This document shows positions 35,510-47,000 of a DNA stretch of 64,000 nt, in pieces. A program made the translations under genes and the position numbers. Where the stretch lies: contig JAEPRB010000175.1 in NCBI GenBank assembly GCA_016758965.1, forward strand, positions 22,714 to 86,713, given 5' to 3'. The notes under the pieces are model-generated. The model had not been told where the DNA came from and made no database searches. It saw only the letters and a list, made by a program, of their open reading frames with translations. Position 1 is the stretch's first letter; each line of letters begins with the position of its first letter. Source of the DNA: Circinella minor (taxonomy: Eukaryota; Mucoromycota; Mucoromycetes; Mucorales; Lichtheimiaceae).

Positions 35510-37129
35510 TATTTTGACGCATTGATGATTAGCAAAAGTGGAAGGAAAAGAAATAAATGATTTTTTTTTTTAAAAAAAAAATAAGGTCATAAAATTGGGA
35601 AATGAAATTATTAAATTAGAAAAAAGATGAGGTCAGCAATAAACTTGTATTAATCTTGCATGAAAAAAAAAAAGATTGTATGTTGGGGTGAAAGCTGAAG
35701 ATAATGGTTCATAACTAATAAGGTGTATAATAATTAGTACATACATGAATACATAATATAAACGCATATATATATATACCTCTCTACTTTTATATATTTT
35801 TATTTTTTTTCTCAGGAATTAAAAATAGTAAAAAGGGCCTCTTTTATTTTTTTTTATGTTGTATGTGGTCATCATTTTTTTTTTAACCCTTTATAACCCT
35901 TAGTGGCGCAATTTATATGAACCGCGGGTCCAAAACCAATAAAGTCCAGGGTGATGGTGATACAATCTTTTTACTCTCCTTTTTTTTTTCTCATCTGAAA
36001 AGGGAAGCCAAGACTTCAAAAAAGAAATTTTGGATCGACCCACAACTTTATTAACAAATTATATATGAAACAGATTTTATAACAATTAAAGATTATAGGA
36101 GGGAAAATAAAAATAAAAGAAACTGAGGAGTTTTTTTTTTTTTTTATGAATGGGAATAATATATAGATAATAAATAAGGAGAAAAAAAAAGTTATAATCA
36201 CCCTACTATATGATACATTATGAATACCAATGATGTGAAAGATTGATTAGCACGTTGGGGGAGTATGTTGATTGTTTTTTTTTTTTTTTTACCTGGAACC
36301 AAAAGGAAAATCATGTGTATCAACAAATAATTAAGATATTTGTTTATAAATGATACCCATGAGGGATGAATGAATTATTATTATATATGTGTGTACAGTT
36401 GTTATACCTAGGAATATTTTATTATAATGATAATGGACCCTGTTCAATAATAATAATGAATTACAAATTGTTCTTTTTATTTTATAAGGAATTGTTGTCA
36501 TATATAATCATTATATGTAATAATGAACCATTATTTAAGAAGACTGTTTATTATACACAAATCAACTAACCAAACAATCATCTTCTTTCTTCTTCTTCTT
36601 ACGCTTCTTCTAGTTTCTCCTTCCTTCCCCCTCTCCCCCAACCCCCCCACCCCCCCAAAGAAAAAAAAAAGATTGTCTCTTTCTTTTTCTCCCCTTTGGA
36701 TCGTCCACATATAAACAAAAAAAAAAAAAAAAAAAAAAAAGGAAAAGCTCCGGTTCAAAAAAAAAGAGTACCTCTTTTTGGTTTCGTCTCCAACTTTTTT
36801 TTTTTTTTTTTTTACTTCTTGTTTCTCCACTTTTTTTTTTCTACTTTCCAATAACTTTTTTACAACCCATTTTTTTTTTTTTTTTTTATATTTATAAAAA
36901 AAAAAAAAAAAACTGCAGCTTTTTTGCTTGCTGCGGTTATCATTTTATTTTTTAAATATTATATATATATATATATATATATTAAGCAATATTTAAACTT
37001 ATTCAAACTTTTTATTTTGGAACTACTTATTTTTCAATAACCACTTCAAGTTAACATTACAATAATATAACAACAACAACAACAACAACACCATTGAAAA
37101 CAAATAACAATAAGAGAAACAAAAAAAAA
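33727..37129. other. long AT-rich spacer with microsatellites
   Basis: No gene found. It holds a TACG tandem near 34657-34672, a long AAT repeat at about 35473-35510, and dense poly(A)/poly(T) runs at 36630-36920 before the kinase gene, which may act as nucleosome-excluding promoter sequence. A TA run lies at about 36960-36983 and CAA repeats at about 37070-37090 in the presumed 5' leader. Confidence 0.55.
35473..35510. repeat. AAT trinucleotide microsatellite
   Basis: Uninterrupted AAT units in non-coding sequence. Confidence 0.95.
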
Positions 37130-39454
37130 ATGAGTACTTCTTCTACCAACAATACAATGTTTCAAGTAAAACAACAAAATACTGATTCATTATTAAGAAC
37201 AAGATCTTTACCACGATCATTTAATTCAGACTCTTTTAATAATGAGGTAAAAAAAAAAAAAAAAAACTTAAGGAGAGGAGAAAAAAAAAAAAAAAGGAAA
37301 GGAAAATGAATTAGTATCGTTTTCTATATAAATGATGGATAACTCCTATCCATTTTTCAAGAAATACAAAATAAAGAAATACTAAGATAGAATGTTGGGT
37401 ATGTATGTATATATATATATATATATATATAGAATAAAGATCAATCATCAAAATTACCTCGCGGCCATCGTAGACAACAAGCATCGATTGGTTTAGGTAT
37501 AATAACTACAAATTTGGATATTTCATCAACTGGAAACACCAATAATAATAATCCAGGCAACAATGGTAAAAAAAATGAATCAATTTCAGCTCAAGAAATG
37601 AAAAATGATGCATTTTTTAGTACATCTTCTTTTTCAGTACCTCGACCACCACCTGCTCTTCGTAATAATAATAATAATAATAATAATATAACTTCACCAC
37701 CTCCACCTATGTCACCACTAAAACAAGAACAACAACAACAACAACAAGATCAATTAAATAATAATAAGACTAGTAATGATGGTATACCTAATAGTACAGA
37801 ACGTACTTCAATGGAACTTGTAGATGAAAATAATGAAATTGGTAGTAGACGTATTAGTCTTGCTAGTCGTTTAAGAACATTAGTAGCAGCAAATAAAAAC
37901 GGCATAACACCGGCACCATCACCTATTCCAAATAATTATTTGCATAGTCATAGTAAATCTTCAACACGTTCCTATTCTGACGATGAAATTATGCCATTAC
38001 CTAGTCCAGCACCAGGATTATCTTCTCCTTCTTCATCAACATCTAATTATCCACCTCATCTTCAACAACAACAACAACAACAACATTCTAAACATCATCA
38101 TTTATTTCCAAAACATCGTATTGTTTCACCTCCTCAATTATCACCTGTTACACCAGATGGTGATGATAATGATTCACCACCTTCTCTCAATACATCTACA
38201 AGTATACCTGTTATCGCAGTATCTCCTTCATTAACACCAGATCAAAAAAATAAATTACCTTCTTTACGAGAAGAACCTATGTTAGGTGATATTGATGATA
38301 AAACATATCATGAAGCAGCAGGAGGCTTGGTTGTACCTATGATTCGGGAATACAAGTTTCCATCACCGTCACCCCTTCGATATAATGAAGATGATGTTGT
38401 TGGAAAACAAATTGGTGATTATCAAATCGGTAAATTACTTGGTGTAGGTGCTTTTTCAAAAGTATATATTGCAAAACATAATTCAGGTGCTCAATTTGCT
38501 ATTAAAATGGTAAATAAAGAAAGAATTGCAAAAGATGCTCGTGTAAGATCAAGTATTGAACGTGAAGTGGGTGTCCTTAAGGTAATGTATTTATTTATGA
38601 TCTCCTCTTCTTCCTATATATATATATATATATATGTAGAGTCAAATATTCTATACTTGAAAACTAATGAAATTATTTAATAATATTAGTTTATTGATCA
38701 TCCTTCCATTGTACGACTTGAAGCAACCATGGAAACAGAACAACATTTATGTATTGTCATGGAATATGCTCATGGTGGTGAATTATTTGATTTTGTACAA
38801 AAAATGCATCAAGATCTTCATAGCAACAATAATAATAAGAAAGTGGATGAACAATTGATAAAACAAATATTTTTACAATTAATAAAAATTGTACAATGGA
38901 TGCATGAACATAGTATTATTCATCGTGATCTTAAACTAGAAAGTAAGTTTTTTTTTTTTATAAAGAAAAGAAAGATAAAAATTGACAACTATGACTTATA
39001 TAAAATATAATATATAGATATAATAATTCACATGGATGAAAACGGTAATCCCCGACTTAAAGTGACAGATTTTGGATTAGCGCGAGTAATTGATCCGAAG
39101 GCACCCATTTTAACAACCCGATGTGGTAGTGAAGAATATGCGGCACCTGAAATTGTTCAAAGTATGGGATATGATGGAAGACAAACGGATACATGGGCAT
39201 TAGGTGTTATTCTTTATGCATTATTGGTTGGATATTTACCCTTTATGTATAATCCCTCTAAAGGAGAAAAAGTATCTCATTTATTTTATCGTATCGTTAG
39301 TGGGGATTATAAATGGCCTAATGATTGGATTCAACATCCAGAAAGGGCTGTAAGTGATGAAGCAAAAGAGGTTGTTGATCGTATTTTGAAACGTCATCCT
39401 CAAAAACGTATCACATTAACGGATATTACTAAACTTGCTTGGTTTCAACACTAA
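37130..39454 (+). CDS. serine/threonine protein kinase, CAMK-like
   Basis: Four exons: 37130-37246, 37433-38581, 38690-38942 and 39018-39454, GT-AG and in phase, 651 aa. Residues 1-about 320 are disordered with Asn, Gln, Ser and Pro runs. The kinase domain starts at DYQIGKLLGVGAFSKVYIAK (Gly loop GVGAFSKV), with the lysine in FAIKMV, HRDLKLEN split by the last intron, VTDFGLARV, RCGSEEYAAPE and the DTWALGVILYALLVGYLPF helix. It ends right after the domain (AWFQH). All catalytic residues are present. The RCGSEEYAAPE activation segment with no Thr-Pro is like fungal Snf1/Prr-type kinases; the exact subfamily is not certain. The start at 37130 follows an A-rich leader with CAA repeats. Substrate and pathway unknown. 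Confidence 0.93.
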
Positions 39455-39684
39455 TTACTTATCATTATCTTATTATTTACTATTATTATTATTATTATTA
39501 TATACATTTTCAAACAACATTTCACACATATATATTTTACACACACAACATAACACAAACATACATATATACAAATTACATTATTTCATTTTTCATTTTA
39601 TATTTTTCAAAGCATCTTATTATTATTCTTTATTTTCAATTTTTTTTTTATTTTAGAGAGAAATCATTTCATTTCATTTCATTT

Positions 39685-39720
<36 letters not shown>

Positions 39721-40059
39721 TTTGTACATGTTTTTATTAAATTCCTTTTTTTTTTTTAATTATTTTTATTTGGCATATTTCACATGTTGAATAATTTTTT
39801 TTTTTGCATAATAATTACCAAAAAAAAAAAAAAAAAAATTCAATGACGTAAGTAAAAGAATATGAAACTCTTTTTTTTTTTTACTGTCACCTGCAAAAAA
39901 AATTGAGAAAAAAGAAACTATTCCTTTTATAGTTTATTACTGCATGGATCTTTTTTTTTTTTTTTTTTTTAGAAGGGTTCCTTTGCCAAGATATTCTTTT
40001 CTTTTCGATAGCAATTTTTTTTTTTTCTTTCTCTCTCTCTTTTTCAATTTATAATAAAA
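39455..40059. other. spacer between kinase and SYLF genes
   Basis: Long T homopolymers, and just before 40060 a CT-rich stretch (ctttctctctctctttttc) that likely belongs to the promoter or leader of the SYLF gene. No gene. Confidence 0.55.
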
Positions 40060-41182
40060 ATGTTTAACAAATTTAAAGAACAAGCTGCTCGTGCAGCAGA
40101 AGGTAAAATTTTTATTAGTTTTATATATATATATGTGTGTGTGTGTGTTGAATGATTATAAACTCAATTTTGGAATTGTATATTTATATAATAGGTGCAT
40201 CACAATTAGGTCAACAAGCAGGTCGAGGTATTGGTGATTTCGCCGAGAAATCAGGTAAAATAATATATTTTCACAATGGAATAAACTTATATATATATAT
40301 ATATATATACTCATATTTTATTTTTATTTTTTTAAAAGGTGCTACTAAAATAAATAATCCAATCGTTGGAACTTTATCTGAAGAAAGTCAAAAATGTGCT
40401 CGAATTCTTGAAACTTTTATTGGTTAGTAAAAATAAATATTAAGGGGAATATTTTTAAAGTGAATGAATTAAAATTAATTAAAGGATAAAATATAGATAA
40501 AGAAGAAATTGAAACTGGATTTGATCAAATTATTCCAGTTAAAGTACTTCAAGAAGCAAAAGGTATTGCTATTTATACCATTATTAAAGCTGGATTTATT
40601 TGGAGTGGACGTGCAGGTAGTGGATTAGTTTTAGCCAAACTTCCTGATGGTAGTAAGTATTATTTATTTGTTATTATAAAAACCATACGTTTTTTTTTTT
40701 TTTTTTTTTTTTTTGGTTATAATAACACATTTATTTTATTTTTAGGATGGAGTGCACCATCAGCTATTGCAACAGGAGGAATGGGTTTTGGTGCTCAAGT
40801 AGGAGCTGATATTACAGATGTTGTATTAATTTTAAATAGTGATGAAGCTGTACGTGCTTTTTCACAAGGTGGTAATGTAACCATTGGTGGTAATTTAGCA
40901 GTGAGTGCAGGACCTATTGGTGCTGGTGGTGAAGCAAGTGTTGCTGCTGATTATAAAGAACGTAAAGTGGCTCCTGTATTTTCTTATACAAAATCAAAAG
41001 GTTTATTTGCTGGTATAAGTCTTGAAGGTACAGCTGTTTTATCATTAACAAGAACAAATACTGGTTTTTATGGTCGAGAAATTAAACCTGAACAATTATT
41101 AAAAGGTGAAATTGAACCACCTGCTGAAGCAAAACCTTTATATGATATGATTACTCGTGCAGAATCTCGAGATCCTTATTAA
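40060..41182 (+). CDS. SYLF-domain protein, Ysc84-like, without SH3
   Basis: Five exons: 40060-40102, 40195-40254, 40339-40422, 40497-40652 and 40746-41182, GT-AG and in phase, 259 aa. The SYLF domain binds phosphoinositides and, in yeast Ysc84/Lsb3, actin at endocytic sites. Seen motifs: PVKVLQEAKGIAIYTIIKAG, WSGRAGSGLVLAKL, WSAPSAIATGGMGFGAQVGA, SAGPIGAGGEASVAADYKE and the closing SYTKSKGLFAGISLEG-TAV. It ends soon after with DMITRAESRDPY, so the C-terminal SH3 domain of yeast Ysc84 is absent. The first three exons are small. Head start after a CT-rich leader. Family call is strong; role in endocytosis is inferred. Confidence 0.95.
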
Positions 41183-43690
41183 AATACCCGTTTTTTTTTT
41201 TTTTTTTTTCTTTTTTTCATAAAATGATAATTTTACTATATTGTATATTTTTAAGTTAAAAGGATAAAAAAATATTTAGTTATTTTGTATAATAAAGTTG
41301 TATATATATTATAATAATAAAAGGGCGGGTTGTAGTACATGATTAAAGATTTTACTGAGAGAAAATACTTTATTATTATAAAGGTAATAAGTCATAACTT
41401 CTTTCATCCGTACTTTTGTTTCTTGCATGATATTAATGTAATATGTTTATCACGTGAATATATATAATTATGACAGAGGGCTGATAGTTATTAATTAATA
41501 ATCCTTTTTTTTTTTCTCTGGTTTCTTTAAAGATAATTATAAAAAGTGACTTTAACTGTTATCCCACTAAACATGATGTATTTACTTCCTTTCAATGGGG
41601 AGGCGTAGACAAAGAGAGTGAGTTTTTAATGATTAGCCATCTATTTGAAAGATAGTTTAATTCTTACTAATGTATACATAGAACCAGACAATTATCATCT
41701 GTTTTGACTTGGTTAAAAACGTGTCTTTTTTTTTAATGGATGTTATATCATCAATCAGTTCGAATCAAATTTTTAATTGCATTTTCATATGCATCCATAT
41801 ATACTAGAGTTACTCTATTGATGACAACTACTCCATCCAATATAAATAGTTATAAGAAAAAAAAATAGTTCTTTTATTAGTTAGCCTGGATATCCCTTTT
41901 ATTATGATATCAAGTTGCAATATTAAAATTTATGTATAGGGTAGCGATTTCAATAGAATGATTGTCATAATTATTGCATTTGACAAGAGTAATAAAAAAT
42001 AAGTTTTTTTTTTTTTTTTTTTATGAATTCTATATATCATGAAAAGATTTATACTTTTTGGTATAAAGCTGATAATATACTGCTCTCATCATCTATATAT
42101 TTTTATACTTATATAATAAATGGAATAATACAAGTTTAAGAGAATAAACATAATAAAGAATAAAAATATTTATAACTTAAAGTTACATTTCCAAGAAAGA
42201 TCATCACCAAAGCGACCCTCCAATCTCCCTCGAAAAATCACTGGCCTTGATAGAAACTTTCAGTTTCGCCCTTAGGCAAGGTCGATTGTTCCTTCAAGTA
42301 CTACTATCAGTGGGTTCAGAAGCAATATAAAAAAAAATAACACCTGTTACCTCGATACGTACCTAGAATGCACTAACGACCCTAGTTAGCACTCGAGCAA
42401 AACACAAGGCCCAAAAAAAAAAAATTGTTGATGAACCCTAAGGAGGTCTGTGCTTTTTCGGAGTTGGCTGTGAAATAATTAGTGACAAGGAAGTTTAATT
42501 ATTTGGGATCGGCATAGACGATTTGATACTTCTTTAATCATTTGACCAGTTTTCCATTTTTATCATCCCCTTTATGACTTTCTTTTTTATTGATTCATGC
42601 AAAACTTGTTACTGGGCAACATCACATGCCCTCCCCCTTTTTTTTTTCTGTATTTAAAAACAAGTCAATCACTACGGAAATTCAAAATTTTGATAACGGT
42701 CACGAAAAAAAAAAAAGTTATAAAAAGGGGGTAATTTTTTTTTTTTTTTTCCTCATCGTGTCTGTGAGATTTTTTACTCCTTTTTTTCCCATTGGGGAAC
42801 ATAAAGAGCGTTCTTTTGAGCTTTTTTTTTTCTTTCTTTGATTTTCCTTTTATTTTGCCCTTTTTTTCTCGTTAAAGGAATAACGGAGCAAAATAAATAG
42901 GTAACAAAAATATAATAAGTAAATGATAAAAAAAAAAAAATAATTTCTCTTGAATGAATTCTTAGAATTTTTATATTTTTATAATGGTAATAAATTCAAG
43001 CATGTTTCTTTTCTTTTTTTTATTCCAAAACAGAAAGTTTTTTTTTTGGAAACAAAAAGGATGCATGACGTGACAAATTCTGTATTTTACTTTAATCTCA
43101 TAACTGAGGAGAGGACAGAGTTTTATTATTATTACGTACGTCCAAACAAAACAAGTGTTATACTTTTAACAGGGAAATACGAATACGTAAAATAACTCGT
43201 ACTGAACCATTTGACTCTAATCTTTTTGAAAATTCTAGTTAAATGGTTTCTTACTCATCTAAAATTTATACACATTATTGTCATGTCAACTAATCATTTT
43301 TTCTTTCTTTCTCTTCTCTACGTTATTGCGTATCTTTAATTCTTTTATTATATAATCTATAAAAAGTCAATTTGACAAAGCTATAAATAAAATACATTCT
43401 ATTTCATATTTACACACTGAGTCATCCATGGAAACTTAACTTGGCCAATGTATGAATTTAAATATCAGTGAGGGTTACCGATCTAACATACCCTATACTC
43501 TTGTAAAGTCCTCTAGCAATAGAGTACAATTGTACTTTTCGCTTTTTTACTATAGCAACCTCTTGTAAAATATTTTTACTCGAAATACTTTGTGGACGAG
43601 TTCAACATTGTCAAAGAACATGTATTTAATATACAAAGAGAGCAATAGAATGATAGGTAAATATAATTACGTACTTGCAGTGATACAGCG
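41183..43690. other. long spacer with homopolymers
   Basis: No gene supported on either strand. A stretch at about 42180-42330 is richer in G/C and might be an old repeat. Otherwise A/T runs only. Confidence 0.5.
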
Positions 43691-43924
43691 ATGAGAAAGA
43701 TCCAAAATGAAAAGAGGGAGAAGAAAATCGGTGTAGCGTATGAAAATAATCAAGGAGAAGATAATTTCAATGTTGCTGATAAAGTTATAGTCATCCATGT
43801 CGATAATATCAAAGACTATGCAAGGATGTTGAAATCTTCGCTGGTCAAAGATAGACAATATATGATTTATCCGGATATGATTCCATCAAGAGAGATTCGT
43901 GTTGGAGATATTAGGATGATTTAG
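43691..43924 (+). CDS. small hypothetical ORF
   Basis: 77 codons from ATG to stop, charged and non-repetitive (contains VADKVIVIHVDNIKDYAR and RQYMIYPDMIPSREIRVGD). A cag acceptor lies 10 bp before the ATG, so it may be the last exon of a larger or decayed gene. No family recognised and no upstream exon found. Could be chance. Confidence 0.3.
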   Translation: MRKIQNEKREKKIGVAYENNQGEDNFNVADKVIVIHVDNIKDYARMLKSSLVKDRQYMIYPDMIPSREIRVGDIRMI

Positions 43925-44438
43925 AAAACTTTTTTATGTTTCACAAAACAAAATAAAAGAATAAGCGTTTACCACTGTATTTTTATTCAATTTCATTCAC
44001 TGTTGCTCAAATATGGAAATTTGTGTTCGAAATTTGGTTCTGGATGTTCTGGATGTTCTGGTTCTTTCCCATGGTGAAAAAATAAAAAATAAAAAAATAA
44101 AAATACAGGTAATTGCATATTAAAGCAGTTAATTTTACACCTAATAAATAAACGAATGTTATATTTTTAAATCATCGACGCAAATGACTTATCGAAAATG
44201 AAATTTAGTTTTTTTTTGAAAGATATTTCATACAGCTTGATTTATTGTACGTACCATTTTTGATCGTGTCCCCCCCATCAATAATCAATTTCTTGATATT
44301 CTGTGTTGAGTGATATCTTGCTCAGATAGATGTTACGTATCTTCTTGTTATACTGATGTGTGAAACAATTAGTAATATGGAACTCCTACAACGTTAACGT
44401 ATTTGTCCCAAATTTTTGAATGCCTTTTTTTTTTTTCC

Positions 44439-44936
44439 TTATAATTTCGTTAAAAAGTCCACAATGATGCCTCGGAATGTAATCTGCCGGGAGCCGTGTT
44501 CATTCATGCCATTATGAATATTCTGATTACCCTCGTCGTAATCTACGTAAAATAACGGCAGGATTGTGACTAGGATGAAGCTGAATATTGCGGTAAATAT
44601 ATACTCTATGAATACATCCCATAACGAAGAGATGAAATTAATGCAGCAGCATTGATCATGTAGTCGAAAAGCCGTAAAAAGTTCACAATAGCTTCCAAAA
44701 GAAAAATAATGTTTTGATATAACATGTTTCCTGAGAATCCCAACTAATTCAATACGAATGATATTTAAGTAGTACGTAGAAGCAGATAAAAAAAAATCAT
44801 CGTTAATATCATCAGTCGTATGATATCTTTGTAAAATAACTGAAGAAAGTCCAGTGTCGTTAAGGGTGTTAGTTGTGTCAGCGTATATGCCAATAACATT
44901 ATATGTTGGTTTTAATGTAAACTGCTGTGGAGTAAA
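44439..44936 (-). pseudogene. 165-codon open frame without start codon, unknown family
   Basis: Minus-strand codons from 44936 down to TAA at 44439 contain no stop. I checked every codon in this frame. The only Met is near the C-terminus. The peptide begins FTPQQFTLKPTYNVIGIYAD and has a charged, structured middle (LRKHVISKHYFSFGSYCELF). Then comes a hydrophobic segment (FIEYIFTAIFSFILVTILPL) that could span a membrane. A TTCTTAG acceptor immediately precedes it, so it looks like a terminal exon. Two further minus-strand frames upstream (45334..45143 with hydrophobic LRIILLLIIFAFQF, and 45568..45371) may be other exons. I could not join them cleanly, so the gene is either decayed or unusually split. 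No family recognised. Confidence 0.45.
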
Positions 44937-45568
44937 CTAAGAATAAAGTGGTCAATCATTGGACAACGATTAATAATAAAGGCAATTAGTTCCTGAACGG
45001 ATGAACACAATCTAACAACTTGCAATAAAAATTTTAAAGAAAGTTACAAAAAGTAACCAACTTCTATGTACACTCAGCCGAAGTACTAGTATCATAATAA
45101 TTTTTTTTTTTTTTTTGGGGGGGGGTTTAACTATACGTTAAATCAATTCATGGATAATAAACATGAAAATAATAATGATAATAATACTGGTACTGGATAC
45201 TGCAAGTATAGTTCTCTGATAAGCTCAATACTAATTTTGTGGTGACAGAATTGAAAGGCGAATATTATTAAAAGAAGAATTATACGTAATTTGCATCTTT
45301 TATTGCTTCGCTTACGTAATAAACAAATACACATATATTTTGAATAATATAAGTATATTACGTAGCCGCCCTACATAAATAGAAAAAAATGGGCCGCAGT
45401 CTGTTTTATTCCAAGAGATTCAACTACATACTTACTACTATAAACAAGACTTTTCACTATTGAGAATATTTTCTTTTTCTTTATTACGTACGTACGTATT
45501 TTTATCATTGAAACAAAGTGTTTTAAAAAAAAGTACGTAAAATTTTTTCTTATAATCATTATATTCAT

Positions 45569-47000
45569 GACAACAAGATACGGGACAATGACAATAAATT
45601 GTTAAATCCCATTTTTAGGAGGGGAGGAGATAGAAGAAGTTAAAGGGTAGCACATGAGAAAATATTTTGTTGTATGATAGAAAAATGAGAATAATAATAA
45701 TAAAAAAATAATGAGTTTTGCCTTAATACATGTATTATTTTTTGTTTTACGTATGTAGGGATAAATATCATCATGCTATTAAATTTTGCCACCTTAAATT
45801 TCTTTATCTATAATTATTATGGACAATGTCTTAATACACACTTTCAATGATATTGATAAAAATAGTGTTTGAAATGGTATATTTATTAGAAAGTTTTAAT
45901 TTAACGTTCCTAAAAGCACAGACGACATTTATATATAAAAAAAAAATTGACATTCAAAAATTGTGGAACATGTAACATTAATTTTATTGCTAAGCAACAC
46001 TGATTTCTACTGGTTGCTGCGTCATTGTATAGCAAAAAAAAAAAAAAAATTGAGGTACTTTATTACTATGTCCTTCATTATACATCTTTGTTTCAAACTG
46101 CATATTATTAAGAATATATTAAAGAAAGTGAGATTATAGTAGTTTTTTTGTTTAGCATTGAATAAATTTTATTAGTATATCTTGTCATTTTTCATGATAA
46201 GAAAATAAAAATAAGCAGTGGGTGAGTCCGTCTGGGGTTCACCTGGTATCCAAACTTAGCATAATTATTGTCATCTAATATAACACCAGTGAATTTATTG
46301 AAACAAAAATACATTTTTTTCTCTATTATATAAACTGGTAACTATGTCACCATTTTAATTTTATTATTATTTTCAATAGTTCTCATCAAGATGACTCTAC
46401 TTCTCCCCCCCCCATCTCCATTTGACATTTTACTCATTTTAAACTTGTAAAAAGAAAATTATAGTTATTTTCATATAATTTTTTTCTCAGGGTCCTTTTG
46501 ATATATATATATATATTTCTTTCCTTATTGGGAGGATTCAGTTTCTTGCTAAGTAGTAAGCCAATTGTAAATAACTTATAAAAACCTTGGCACCGCGAAA
46601 CATGTAAAAAAAAAATAAGTTCCGACAATTCAATTGTTTTATTGGTGGGATTTACTGTAATGTAAAAAGAAGGGACCAACTAAAAAACTAATGTTCACGA
46701 GAGCAAAAGATATCTTTTTCAAAAAAAAAAAGGGGGGGGGAGAGAGATATTACACGCAGTCGTTGGGGGGGGGGAATTAAGGCAAAATAAAAAACAGGAG
46801 TAAAAAAAAAAGGGACTTTTTTGATATTTACATTCCTTCTTTTTTCCTTTTCTGTTTCTCTTTTTTTTTTCATAACTCTTCCTTCTTTCTTTATCTTTTT
46901 TATTTTTATTTTTGTTGACTACGTATCCTTTCAACCTACCTTAAAAACATCATCCTTTCTTTAAATATTTATGGGAAATAATTTATAAAGAGAAAAAAAA
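45569..47000. other. spacer upstream of the ceramidase gene
   Basis: AT-rich, with a G run beside an A run near 46720-46770 and CT-rich sequence before the ceramidase start. No gene seen. Confidence 0.5.

Noticed and set aside
36531..36851. Minus-strand ORF of Lys/Glu/Phe runs
   Set aside because: Made of homopolymer and CT-rich sequence upstream of the kinase gene; no protein-like composition.
46720..46775. G-run clusters as a possible G-quadruplex
   Set aside because: Only two long G runs about 30 bp apart; four tracts are not clearly present, so I would not call it.
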